From positions 30,825 to 94,824 of the forward strand of contig CALJGL010000013.1 of NCBI GenBank assembly GCA_938075155.1: DNA of 64,000 nucleotides, in the 5' to 3' direction. The stretch comes from UBA12191 sp009937185 (GTDB lineage: Bacteria > Planctomycetota > UBA8108 > UBA1146). Shown one piece after another: positions 45,554-53,901 of this stretch. The notes under the pieces are model-generated. The model searched no databases. It was not told the origin of the DNA and was given only the letters and a program-made list of their open reading frames with translations. The position numbers and the translations under genes were made by a program. Positions within the stretch are counted from its first letter, which is position 1. Every line of letters begins with the position of its first letter.

Positions 45554-46653
45554 AGATTCTTTCCTACTCTCTCCTCGCATTCATAGTTCTGATTTTCTTG
45601 GCAGTTGGATTGACCAAAAAAATTCCACCGGCTTCCATTGGAGTGAAGCAGGTCCAGGTAGGGCCAGGTAAGGGAGTGATCGAAGAAGATTTCTCCACGG
45701 GATTAGTGTTGTCTCTTCCCAGTTACCACATTTGGCATTTGTTTCCTCGTCAGACTCACTTCCTTCACTTCACGGGTGGTGATCGAATCGATGATCGTAG
45801 AATCTCAACTCGAGAGATCGAAGATTGGCGAGGTCCACTGCAGTTGAGAACCTCCGACAATAATAACGTGGAGCTTGATGTCTCTGTGACGTACAAAATC
45901 ATCCGAGGGAGCGCATATCGACTCGTGCAAGACGGATTGCGAATTGACTACGTCGATCGAGTCCGTTCATTGGTACTCGATGTTCTGAGAACTGAACTCG
46001 CCAAGTTGACTTCGGAAGATTTGCAATTGACTGATACCAGAACCGATAGAGCTCGATTAACTTTGAATGTGTTGAGAGAAAAACTCTCGCAGTTTCATGT
46101 TGAGCCTGAAGATATCCTTATCAGAGCCGTGAGTTTCCAGGCTGATTACGAAGACAAATTGCAGAATAAGCAGCTGCTTCGTCAACAGTCCAAGTTGGAA
46201 GAAGCTCTGACCGCGCAGGCAGAGGAAGATCAAAAGGTACAAACCCAAAAGCGTCAAATAGGTGCTGCCGTCTTGGCGAAAGAGCGGGAATGGGAAAAGA
46301 GAATTCAGGAAAAGAAGTCTGAGTTTGAAGTCCAGATTGCCACGATCAGTTCTGAAGCAAAGTTGTACGACGAAAAAACTCGCGCAGAAGGCATCTCTGA
46401 ACGAGACATTTTGATCGCCACCGGAGATTTGGCCATTGAGAAATCAAGTGCCTTACGTGACGAGTTGAGGAATGCTGCGTTGGACAGTGCGGGGGGACGT
46501 ATTCTTCTCGCTTTGGAAGCCGTGAAGAACCTAGAAATCCCAGAGGTCATTCTCAATAGTGACGATCCTTCAGTTCCCATGCTGTTAGATATGGGGCGGA
46601 TGACTCGTCTTCTTGTAGGAGATGCAACGCCACCCCCGAACTTGAAGGATTAA
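45550..46653 (+). CDS. SPFH/band 7 protein, second of a tandem pair
   Basis: Partner of the preceding gene, 367 aa. An N-terminal membrane segment (ILSYSLLAFIVLIFLAVGL) is followed by an SPFH domain (PASIGVKQVQVGPGKG, SVTYKIIRG). Near 150-200 it has LVLDVLRTELAKLTSEDLQ, and an oligomerising coiled coil follows. Tandem SPFH genes usually form heteromeric rings, as HflK with HflC. No protease gene is adjacent, so a Flotillin- or prohibitin-like scaffold is equally possible. Confidence 0.85.
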   Translation: MKILSYSLLAFIVLIFLAVGLTKKIPPASIGVKQVQVGPGKGVIEEDFSTGLVLSLPSYHIWHLFPRQTHFLHFTGGDRIDDRRISTREIEDWRGPLQLRTSDNNNVELDVSVTYKIIRGSAYRLVQDGLRIDYVDRVRSLVLDVLRTELAKLTSEDLQLTDTRTDRARLTLNVLREKLSQFHVEPEDILIRAVSFQADYEDKLQNKQLLRQQSKLEEALTAQAEEDQKVQTQKRQIGAAVLAKEREWEKRIQEKKSEFEVQIATISSEAKLYDEKTRAEGISERDILIATGDLAIEKSSALRDELRNAALDSAGGRILLALEAVKNLEIPEVILNSDDPSVPMLLDMGRMTRLLVGDATPPPNLKD

Positions 46654-46723
46654 CGGAGCGTTGCAGCAAGTCAGGGCGAAGACTTGCGGGTGTGATTTTT
46701 AACAAATCGATGTTTGCTCAGAT

Positions 46724-46769
46724 ATGGAGGCGAACAGCGGGCATTAAGACGCCGGCAGTTCGCCTCCAT
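46724..46769. repeat. 12-bp perfect inverted repeat at convergent gene ends
   Basis: ATGGAGGCGAAC (46724-46735) pairs with GTTCGCCTCCAT (46758-46769), with a 22-nt loop that contains the stop codon of the minus-strand gene. No T-run follows on either strand. It could end transcription from both sides or protect 3' ends. Confidence 0.6.
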
Positions 46770-47043
46770 TTGTAATATCAGATAAGCGTACAAGTGTCTT
46801 TACGTGTTCCCTTGGAACACGCACGGTTGAGACTCTCGGCCAATGTCCCATTTGCCGAGCTCTCTTGAGCCAGTCTTCAGGAGATTCATCGCTCTCCTCC
46901 GACACGTGTTGATCCGCATCGTGAAGAATGACTTCCACTGAATCTTCACTGTGACAGCGACCGATCCAAGTGTTTCCATCCAACTGGCGAACGACCACGG
47001 TAATTCCGTGAAGTTCTCCCATGTGGTCGTGGAATGTTCCCAA
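46744..47043 (-). CDS. Hypothetical protein, 99 aa
   Basis: No family recognised. It is a compact beta-rich protein (ITVVVRQLDGNTWIGRCHSED, quoted in part as VVVRQLDGNTWIGRC) with one Cys and several His, and no signal or membrane segment. The start is TTG at 47043, just after the bacilliredoxin stop; ATG 47022 is the alternative. It is probably co-transcribed with the bacilliredoxin. Its C-terminal codons form one arm of a 12-bp inverted repeat. Confidence 0.6.
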   Translation of the reverse strand: MGTFHDHMGELHGITVVVRQLDGNTWIGRCHSEDSVEVILHDADQHVSEESDESPEDWLKRARQMGHWPRVSTVRVPREHVKTLVRLSDITNGGELPAS

Positions 47044-47045
47044 AA

Positions 47046-47474
47046 TCAGCTCGCAGTACTGGAGCAGTGTTCTTCGAAAGCTTGCACGAGATCGAAAGCA
47101 ATACTTTGAGGATCTCTGCCTTCAATCATGTGTCGAGGCAAGAACCACACCAGTTCACTTCCTTTAAATAGAGCCATGGAAGGACTGCTAGGGGGGACCT
47201 GTGCACAAAAATCTCTGGCCTTCTGTGTGGCTTCGACGTCTTGGCCTGCGAAGACAGTTCCGACACGAGCCGGACGAGTCTCTGACTGAATGGCAAGAGC
47301 GGCTCCTGGTCGTGCTCCACCTGCAGCACAGCCACAGACGCTATTGACGATGACCAAAGAGGTTTCATCAGTGGAAAGAAAGTCTTCCACTTCAGTCGCG
47401 GACTTTAATTCCGTGACTCCATGGTCAGTGAGTTCTTTTCTCATCGGTGTGACGAGTTCTTCTGGATATGGCAT
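47046..47474 (-). CDS. BrxA/BrxB-family bacilliredoxin
   Basis: Thioredoxin-fold protein of 142 aa from the DUF1094 family. The active site lies in NSVCGCAAGGARPG, the CGC motif of bacilliredoxins. The surrounding PGAALAIQSE region and YPEELVTPMRKELTDHG start are also typical. Known members remove low-molecular-weight thiols (bacillithiol) from proteins. Whether this organism makes bacillithiol is unknown. The start at 47474 has GGAAAGGAG upstream; the longer frame from 47513 does not resemble the family. Confidence 0.87.
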   Translation of the reverse strand: MPYPEELVTPMRKELTDHGVTELKSATEVEDFLSTDETSLVIVNSVCGCAAGGARPGAALAIQSETRPARVGTVFAGQDVEATQKARDFCAQVPPSSPSMALFKGSELVWFLPRHMIEGRDPQSIAFDLVQAFEEHCSSTAS

Positions 47475-47590
47475 TGCGGTCTCCTTTCCGGAGATCGGGG
47501 TACGGGGGCTCAAAGCTTCCCTTTTGGGATGCTAGCCAATGAAGCAGGTGAGGACAACCAGACCCGACCGGGTCTTTAGGATCCTGAACA

Positions 47591-49441
47591 TCATGAGCCG
47601 CCGGCGGGAGGCTCGGGGGCTGGAGGTTCATCTTCGCCGGAAGAGCAACAGGAACCATCTGAGGACGATTCCGGTGAACCGGCTGGAACTCCAAACACTT
47701 GTGTCATGAATGGGCGTGGGCCTTTTCGGAAAATACTTAATGTGAATAGTAGAGTCAGGGCAAGGAGGCTTACTTCGAGGAAACCCGGCTGAGTAAAGCT
47801 GGAATGCCCTTCCTCGCCATGATCATGTCCGAGGTGAGCGGTTGCGCGGATTGATACTTCAGGGAGCAGTGCATCGACGGTGTAACCCATCCCGATGGCA
47901 CCGAGTCCAACACAGACAGCAAAGAGAATGGCCGTTTTCTTGCCGTGAAGATCACTCAAGATGCCGAATGTCGTAGCGTTGGTTGCCGGTCCTGTGAGCA
48001 AAAATGCCAATGCCGCGCCAGGAGATGCCCCTCCAGCGATGAGAATTGCTGCCAACGGAGTCGCCCCACTGGCACAAACATAGATCGGCAATCCTAGAAG
48101 AGCGAAACCTGGGACCTTTAGCCAGTCCGGAATCATTGAGAGATAGGTTTCATCTTCGACAAGGGGGTAAAGCCCCGCAGCAAGGAAGAGTCCCAGAACA
48201 ATCCATGGAGCGGTACTGTCGACCAAATCGCAAAGGCCCACTTTGAGACCTTTCACAATTCTTTCTCCTATGGGTCGATCGGGTTCTTCTGATTCTGTCG
48301 CATTCGATGCGCCCTTGAAGGGTGGAATGTAGGTCACCGCGAGAAGACCGACGATCATGGCCAGTGCTGCCGCTGCGAGAACTCGTGCTATGGCGAAGGG
48401 GGTATCCACCATGGTGAAGGACAAAAAGACGGCGTCTATTCCCAGCTCGGGAGTCGCAACCAAAAGAGTGACAGCTGCAGCAGTCGGTACGCCACGCTCC
48501 ACTAGGCTCTTATAGAGTGGTAGTACTCCACAGGAACAAATGGGCAACGGCAATGCGAACAACATTCCACGTACCGATTGTTGGGTATGAGAACCTTTCG
48601 CCATCCAGTCGATCGTTGTTTTTGGAAGCAGGGCATGAATCAAGCCAGCAACGGTATAGGCCAGAAGTAATGCAGGCGCGCTCTCTCGGGCGAGTGCTAC
48701 GAAGTTTTGAATCAACTGACCAATACCATCATGAGAATGCTGATGATCGATATGAGCACTGCCAGTCACGCTGGTGATTAGAAATATGATTGCCAGTCCA
48801 GCACCGATGGCCGAAAGCAATGGAACTTTTCTTTGGTCAGCTATTTTGGGAGAGGTCGAATGGACGAGAACATGAAGAAGCGCACCGCCGAGAAGAGCCA
48901 AGAGCCCTCCAGTGGGGAAGGACTCAAACCATGTTAGAAATCCCTGACTTCCTAAGTACCCCAGGCAATGAACCACGACTCCAAATAAGATGAATAAACT
49001 GGCAACACCTCGGCCATGGAGTGGGCGAATCACCCACCAAATGGCCATTCCTTCTACCAATCGGTGAAGGATGACAGCGGTAGCAATTCCAGGGCTCGTA
49101 TCCGTCGCCGTTTCTAGGGAGAGCGCGACTCCGTCGATGAGGGAATGAAACAAAATGGCAGCGACGCCAAAGTAAGTCGCCATGTCATGGGCTCGACGTG
49201 CTTTGTTGTGCTGGGTTTTCTCGATGATCGTTGGGACGAGTAATCCGATGAGGGCGAGGGGGATGGCCCAAAGACCTACATCTTCCATCGAGTGGGGAAT
49301 GACTTCAATGACGATCAGACCGGTGACAGAAACAAGAATGAATCCATCGAGAATAGGAAGCAGAGAGGGCATCCTCTTGCTCAATGAGGCGGTGATCGGA
49401 CCTAAAACAAAAGCAATAACACTCTGAAGGAGTAGTGACAT
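47591..49441 (-). CDS. Fusion of ZIP-like metal transporter and ArsP/DUF318-type permease
   Basis: Polytopic protein of 616 aa. The first half (about 1-230) has ZIP-type helices with FHSLIDGVAL and LHRLVEGMAI, matching the metal-binding HxxxDG and HxxxEG motifs. A His-rich linker follows (HIDHQHSHDG). The second half (about 250-560) is a DUF318/ArsP permease with ALPLPICSCGVLPLY and a second repeat (GLPIYVCASGATPLAAIL). A late HLGHDHGEEGH stretch and a Cys pair (GSCCSSG) end it. I infer metal or metalloid transport. The ATG at 49441 is chosen as the longest hydrophobic start. Confidence 0.82.
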   Translation of the reverse strand: MSLLLQSVIAFVLGPITASLSKRMPSLLPILDGFILVSVTGLIVIEVIPHSMEDVGLWAIPLALIGLLVPTIIEKTQHNKARRAHDMATYFGVAAILFHSLIDGVALSLETATDTSPGIATAVILHRLVEGMAIWWVIRPLHGRGVASLFILFGVVVHCLGYLGSQGFLTWFESFPTGGLLALLGGALLHVLVHSTSPKIADQRKVPLLSAIGAGLAIIFLITSVTGSAHIDHQHSHDGIGQLIQNFVALARESAPALLLAYTVAGLIHALLPKTTIDWMAKGSHTQQSVRGMLFALPLPICSCGVLPLYKSLVERGVPTAAAVTLLVATPELGIDAVFLSFTMVDTPFAIARVLAAAALAMIVGLLAVTYIPPFKGASNATESEEPDRPIGERIVKGLKVGLCDLVDSTAPWIVLGLFLAAGLYPLVEDETYLSMIPDWLKVPGFALLGLPIYVCASGATPLAAILIAGGASPGAALAFLLTGPATNATTFGILSDLHGKKTAILFAVCVGLGAIGMGYTVDALLPEVSIRATAHLGHDHGEEGHSSFTQPGFLEVSLLALTLLFTLSIFRKGPRPFMTQVFGVPAGSPESSSDGSCCSSGEDEPPAPEPPAGGS

Positions 49442-49508
49442 TATTCATCCATTTCTGCTACTAGATTACCCCAGAGCAGATAATGGTAGAAGCAAATGAA
49501 AGGAAGCT

Positions 49509-50750
49509 CTATTTTCCGGAATTGGACTTGGGCGATTTTGCGGCTGTCTTCAGTATTTCGAGAGGTTTAGCCCCTCGGGCTACATCATCTCTGGGGGAGA
49601 GCTCAAACCACTTCTGTTCGATAGTGGCGTAGAGCCGTCGATAATCAGTGGTGTGGACAAGGTCGTCTTTATTCAATTTCCCAAGATCAGGGTATCGGCC
49701 AGAGAATCCACCTTTCACTGCTCCACCCAGCAAGAGATGGGGTGCTGCGGTGCCGTGGTCAGTTCCTTGGCTGCCATTTTCTCGAGCTCGGCGTCCAAAC
49801 TCTGAATATGTTGATATCAGTGTTCTGTCCCAGATTCCTGTCGTCAGGAGCGCTTGACGTAGGGCGGCTAACCCACCGGACAGTTCTGCCAGTAACCGGG
49901 AATGTTTATTCAATTGATCAGAGTGAGTATCGAATCCACCAATGGAGAGTTTGATGACTGGGCAGGGTACCCCCGAGGTGATCAAGTCCGCTGCGACAGA
50001 ACAGCGTCGGCCAAATCGTGTATCCGGAAACCGGACACCGTGATCCGGGCCAGACTTAATTTTTTCGTCGATGATTCCAGCCGCTTTCTTAATGTCTTTT
50101 TGAACTTCGATCAAATGCTCTAATGCTTTACGAGCGTCTTTGCCCTGGGCGACTTCAGGAACGGTTCGGGCTTGTTTAGAAAAATCTTCAGGATCATCCA
50201 TATTCAATACCCTGAGGTCATCTCCAAAGAGAGGCCCTGTATCTCCGCCTCCAATGACGATTCCGTCTGCCGCTCGGCGCGAATCAGAATGATCCTTGAG
50301 CATCCGCGCTAGCCAGCCGTCGGTAATTTCTTCGTCACTATCGGAACCGGTTTCCCAAATCTCAATAGATCGAAAATGTGAACGGTTGGGTTTGGGGTAT
50401 CCCAACCCAAGAATCCAGCATGCATCGCCGTCTTCCCAAGCTTTTGTAAGAGGAGCGAGTGCCGAATTAATTCCGAGATGAGATCCAAGATCGATGATGT
50501 TTTTGGGTTTGAGTCCTATTTTTGGTCTGAGCTGCTGGTATCTCTCGTCGCGAAAGGGGACTACCGTGTTAAGCCCATCGTTTCCACCCTGTAATTCGAC
50601 GAGAATCAGAATACGATCTTGAAGTCTTGCACCGATAGTGGACTTGTCGGTGGAGTCTTCATTCATGGCCCACAGTTCAACCCCGGGGATGAGCCACGGA
50701 ACAAAAGATGCTCCTCCTAAATGTAGAAATGCTCTTCGATCAAGAGTCAT
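49509..50750 (-). CDS. DUF1501 exported protein
   Basis: Sulfatase-like fold family common in planctomycetes. It starts DRRAFLHLGGASFVPWLIPG, a twin-arginine-like or hydrophobic export signal. It then shows the family motifs LVELQGGNDGLNTVVPFRD and LISTYSEFGRRARENGSQGTDHG (quoted as TYSEFGRRARENGSQGTDHG), with the late GTDHGTAAPHLLLGG. At 413 aa the length is usual. It lies six bases after the DUF1800 gene, its regular partner. Function unknown. Confidence 0.92.
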   Translation of the reverse strand: MTLDRRAFLHLGGASFVPWLIPGVELWAMNEDSTDKSTIGARLQDRILILVELQGGNDGLNTVVPFRDERYQQLRPKIGLKPKNIIDLGSHLGINSALAPLTKAWEDGDACWILGLGYPKPNRSHFRSIEIWETGSDSDEEITDGWLARMLKDHSDSRRAADGIVIGGGDTGPLFGDDLRVLNMDDPEDFSKQARTVPEVAQGKDARKALEHLIEVQKDIKKAAGIIDEKIKSGPDHGVRFPDTRFGRRCSVAADLITSGVPCPVIKLSIGGFDTHSDQLNKHSRLLAELSGGLAALRQALLTTGIWDRTLISTYSEFGRRARENGSQGTDHGTAAPHLLLGGAVKGGFSGRYPDLGKLNKDDLVHTTDYRRLYATIEQKWFELSPRDDVARGAKPLEILKTAAKSPKSNSGK

Positions 50751-50756
50751 GTGATC

Positions 50757-52418
50757 TCATTTCAATTGAAAGGTGGGGTCGAGTAGAACATCTTTTAGGC
50801 GGCCAAAGCCTATGCTGTCATGATCGGCATCGGTGACGGGTTTGAGGGGAAGCCACCAATCGATCCAGGCATCTGTATCGCTCATGAATAGTTGACGAAA
50901 TTGTTGAAACAATTGTTCCAGTCTTGCAGATGCTTGAGGTCTAAGCCGTCGCATTTCACGATTTCGGAGTCGCTGAGGTCGTTCTTTCTGCATCGCGTCG
51001 TCTGACATTGATTCACCCATCTTGGGATTCATCATTCCGTCAGGATTCATCGATTCAGCATCTGCTTCTGGATTTTCAGAATCCTTCTGTTTTTCTTCCG
51101 TCTTGGTAGGCTTGGATCGAACCAGATAAATCATGCCTGTCGGCAACTGCTCCGAGATAAATCGTCTTCGATTCAGTAACGTCGTGGCGTCTATCCAATC
51201 AGTTCCCCCTGGCCAACCTGCAACATTGGGGGGGTCGAAGAGATTTTGCCCTAACCGGGAAATGCTTCTCAAGGCCAGTCCGGCAGGAACCTCGGACATG
51301 TTCAATCGGCGTAATGACCCTATGACGAGGTCGACCGGGCTTTTGATCAGGGCTCCCCGATACTCTTGTGACCAGAATGTTTCAGAGAGGAGTATCGTTT
51401 CCAATAATGAACGAATGCTCAATTTTGATAATCTGAATTGGGCGGCCCATTTGGATACCACTTTTTCATCGGGAGTTGGAGAGACAAACTCCTTCCAGAA
51501 CTTTTGAGCGATCCATTCTGAGCATGCCTTTTTTGAAAGTACGGAATCGACGATATCCGGGGCTTTAAAGTTGCCAGTGCGTCCTAGAACTGTTTTTCGG
51601 CGAGAATCATGTTGGCGTGGAATCAGGCGAGCGTTGCCCGTTTCAGGATTGATACTGTAGCCGGTGAACGCACTCGCGGCTTCCTTGATGTCTCTTTCAG
51701 TGTAATGACCTTCTCCAAGACCGAAGAGTTCAAATAATTCCCGGGCAAAATTTTCGTTAGGGCTACCTTTTTTACTCTTGTGAGTATCGAGATAAAGAAT
51801 CATTGCCGGGTCGAGTGCTACGGCGTGGAGTAGTTTGTTGTAATCACCTGCGGCATGGGTTCTGAATAGATTGTTTTGCTTGAGCATGGCATGAGGCGAA
51901 CGGACTTTCTGCATCTCGGAAGTGAAGTGACCATGCCATAGGAGAACGAGTCTCTCTGTGAGAGGTGAAGGAGAAGAGAGTAACTCGCGAGTCCACCATA
52001 TCCGCAGTTCATTTTCCCACTGTCTTCGTTTCTTTCCAAAAGCGGCTCGGTTTTGGTTGCGAAGTTTTCGAACCTCTGCAGGAGTTTTCTGGGACCACGA
52101 GGGAAGGGGCGTTACTGCATCCACTCGAAGTGTCGATAACAATTGATCGACGGCTTCTTTTCGAGTCTTTTTTGCATACTCATTGAGAGATTCGGGAGAT
52201 CCACCAAAAACGGTTCGGTCGAGAAGGTGTCTTGCTCCATCTATTCCGAGCAGTTTTGTTTTGGGGTCTACTTCTGCCTTCTTTTTTTCGGGGGAGTCAT
52301 CTGTTAGCGAAGAGGTGATCGCGGGGGACGCCACCACGACGGTACAGAAAAGAATGGCAGCTATTGAAATCCAAGATTTCTTCCGGATTTTGTCGATAAC
52401 AGAAAGGAGATGGATCAT
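50757..52418 (-). CDS. DUF1800 exported protein
   Basis: Partner of DUF1501. A signal peptide (ISIAAILFCTVVVASPAITS) precedes the family region: RHLLDRTVFGG, LRIWWTRELLSSPSPLTERL, VLLWHGHFTSE and NFARELFELFGLGEGHYTE. Next come the VLGRTGNF region and DPPNVAGWPGGTDWI. A low-complexity Met/Asp/Glu segment near residue 460 is an insertion. AAAGGA lies before the ATG. The pair is widespread and of unknown role; secretion or carbohydrate handling has been suggested only by context. Confidence 0.92.
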   Translation of the reverse strand: MIHLLSVIDKIRKKSWISIAAILFCTVVVASPAITSSLTDDSPEKKKAEVDPKTKLLGIDGARHLLDRTVFGGSPESLNEYAKKTRKEAVDQLLSTLRVDAVTPLPSWSQKTPAEVRKLRNQNRAAFGKKRRQWENELRIWWTRELLSSPSPLTERLVLLWHGHFTSEMQKVRSPHAMLKQNNLFRTHAAGDYNKLLHAVALDPAMILYLDTHKSKKGSPNENFARELFELFGLGEGHYTERDIKEAASAFTGYSINPETGNARLIPRQHDSRRKTVLGRTGNFKAPDIVDSVLSKKACSEWIAQKFWKEFVSPTPDEKVVSKWAAQFRLSKLSIRSLLETILLSETFWSQEYRGALIKSPVDLVIGSLRRLNMSEVPAGLALRSISRLGQNLFDPPNVAGWPGGTDWIDATTLLNRRRFISEQLPTGMIYLVRSKPTKTEEKQKDSENPEADAESMNPDGMMNPKMGESMSDDAMQKERPQRLRNREMRRLRPQASARLEQLFQQFRQLFMSDTDAWIDWWLPLKPVTDADHDSIGFGRLKDVLLDPTFQLK

Positions 52419-52501
52419 CTCGGATTCCTTTCTTGTGTCAAATCTCTAATGCTGCGGGCTATCGAGTAAACCCCGGAATCTTCGACGGGTATTGAGGAAT
52501 C

Positions 52502-53521
52502 TTAATCTGTGGAATGTTCCAGTTCTTCACGCCATTCACCCAATGAGGCTGCAGCATTACAGCGAGCTCTTCTCATGAACGCTGCTGAAGCCGTGGATAG
52601 ATTCTCCGGTTTTCCTGCCCACGTTTTCATGGCGGTCGCTTGCAAAGCTCTTCCGTATGAGAAAGTCAGGTTCCAAGGTTGCTGGCCCAGCGTGTTCATG
52701 GCGTTCAGGTGACCTGTTGCGTCCTCGTCGCTTTGACCTCCGGAGAGAAATGCGATGCCGGGAACAGCATCAGGTACTGTTCTGGACAAGCAATCGACAG
52801 TCCTTGAAGCAACAGTTTTCTGGTCGACAGGTTGAGATCCTGTACCTGGGATAATCATTGATGGTTTAAGAACGATACCTTCAAGCTGGACGCCTTGTTC
52901 TCCAAGCTGAGAAAATGTGGAGTGAAGAGCATTCGTCGTGACGCGATCACAGATGTCGATGTTGTGATCCCCAGTCATAAGCACCTCAGGCTCTACGATG
53001 GGAACGATGGACGCTTCCTGACACAGGCGTGCATACCTCGCTAAAGAATGAGCGTTGGCCATGTAGCAAGCGTCAGAAGGGATATTTTTTCCGATCGTGA
53101 TGACTGCGCGCCATTTGGCGAACCGTGCACCCAATTCAAAATATTCGGCGAGACGATCTCTTAATCCGTCGAGACCTTCGGTCACCTTCTCTTCGGAGTG
53201 TCCTGCAAGGTCTTTCGCTCCGGTGTCGACCTTGATTCCTGGGATGATCCCTTTCGAGTTCATGAACTGGGGGAAGGGTGTTCTGTTGTCATCGCTCTGG
53301 CGTAGAGTTTCATCAAAAAGTATGACTCCTGAGATGCACTCTTCGATTCCAGGACTGTGAAAAAACATTTGGCGATAAGTCCGGCGAGTCTCTTCTGTGT
53401 TTTCTATACCAAGAGCAGCGAATCGCTTACCTATCGTCGGATGACTTTCGTCTGCCGCTAAAATGCCTTTTCCGCTAGCGACCATTTTTTGAGCAGTATC
53501 CTTGAGTAAAGCGATGTCCAT
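52502..53521 (-). CDS. Fructose-bisphosphate aldolase class I
   Basis: Schiff-base aldolase of glycolysis and gluconeogenesis, 339 aa. It shows GKGILAADESHPTIGKRF, RTYRQMFFHSPGIEE and VLKPSMIIPG, whose Lys forms the Schiff base. SGGQSDEDATGHLNAMN matches the eukaryote-type FBA I signature, rarer in bacteria than class II. The start at 53521 has GGAGG 8 nt upstream; the frame from 53548 lacks support. Neighbours give no pathway hint. Confidence 0.93.
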   Translation of the reverse strand: MDIALLKDTAQKMVASGKGILAADESHPTIGKRFAALGIENTEETRRTYRQMFFHSPGIEECISGVILFDETLRQSDDNRTPFPQFMNSKGIIPGIKVDTGAKDLAGHSEEKVTEGLDGLRDRLAEYFELGARFAKWRAVITIGKNIPSDACYMANAHSLARYARLCQEASIVPIVEPEVLMTGDHNIDICDRVTTNALHSTFSQLGEQGVQLEGIVLKPSMIIPGTGSQPVDQKTVASRTVDCLSRTVPDAVPGIAFLSGGQSDEDATGHLNAMNTLGQQPWNLTFSYGRALQATAMKTWAGKPENLSTASAAFMRRARCNAAASLGEWREELEHSTD

Positions 53522-53710
53522 GGGAGGCCTCCGGTACATTGTCTGCAACTATTCTTGAGTGGGTATGCCACTGAACTCATTCAACGAACACATTTATTAA
53601 TGTTCGAAGGGTATTCTTACAGCATGGGGCGGGCTCGTGCCACCGAGAGGCACAAGTAGATTGATTTCAAGAGCAGAATACGGTGAAGGGGGCCAGTTCC
53701 TGAAGAGGAA

Positions 53711-53812
53711 CTAGTTCTTAAACTTGGCTGTGCGCTTCTGGCGACGATTGTGATTCGCCGGACGCTTGCCGTGGTTGGCCTTCTTGACCCGTCGGTTATT
53801 TCTATTGGACAT
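53711..53812 (-). CDS. Very small basic protein (33 aa), leaderless-type start
   Basis: MSNRNNRRVKKANHGKRPAN is the N-terminal part; the rest is HNRRQKRTAKFKN. Sixteen of 33 residues are Arg, Lys or His, with no hydrophobic segment, as in tiny ribosomal proteins. I do not recognise the family. No ribosome binding site precedes the ATG. Instead a promoter ends six bases upstream, implying a leaderless mRNA. It lies between the Tricorn-like protease and the aldolase, on the same strand. Confidence 0.6.
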   Translation of the reverse strand: MSNRNNRRVKKANHGKRPANHNRRQKRTAKFKN

Positions 53813-53818
53813 ATAGTC

Positions 53819-53848
53819 AATATACAGAGCAGAACCCTAATGGGTCAA
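53819..53848 (-). promoter_or_regulatory. Promoter of the 33-aa protein gene
   Basis: On the minus strand TTGACC (53843-53848), an 18-nt spacer and TATATT (53819-53824). Transcription would begin at or next to the ATG at 53812. The -35 box lies in a GGGTC/GACCC inverted repeat (53842-53856). Confidence 0.6.
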
Positions 53849-53901
53849 CAAGACCCGTCAGAAGAGCAGTGATTCTTGCAAATTTTTAGGCCTAAATCGC
53901 T

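Noticed and set aside
53585..53606. CGAACA/TGTTCG inverted repeat upstream of the aldolase gene
   Set aside because: Only 6-bp arms around an AT-rich 10-nt spacer; could be chance and no second copy was seen.
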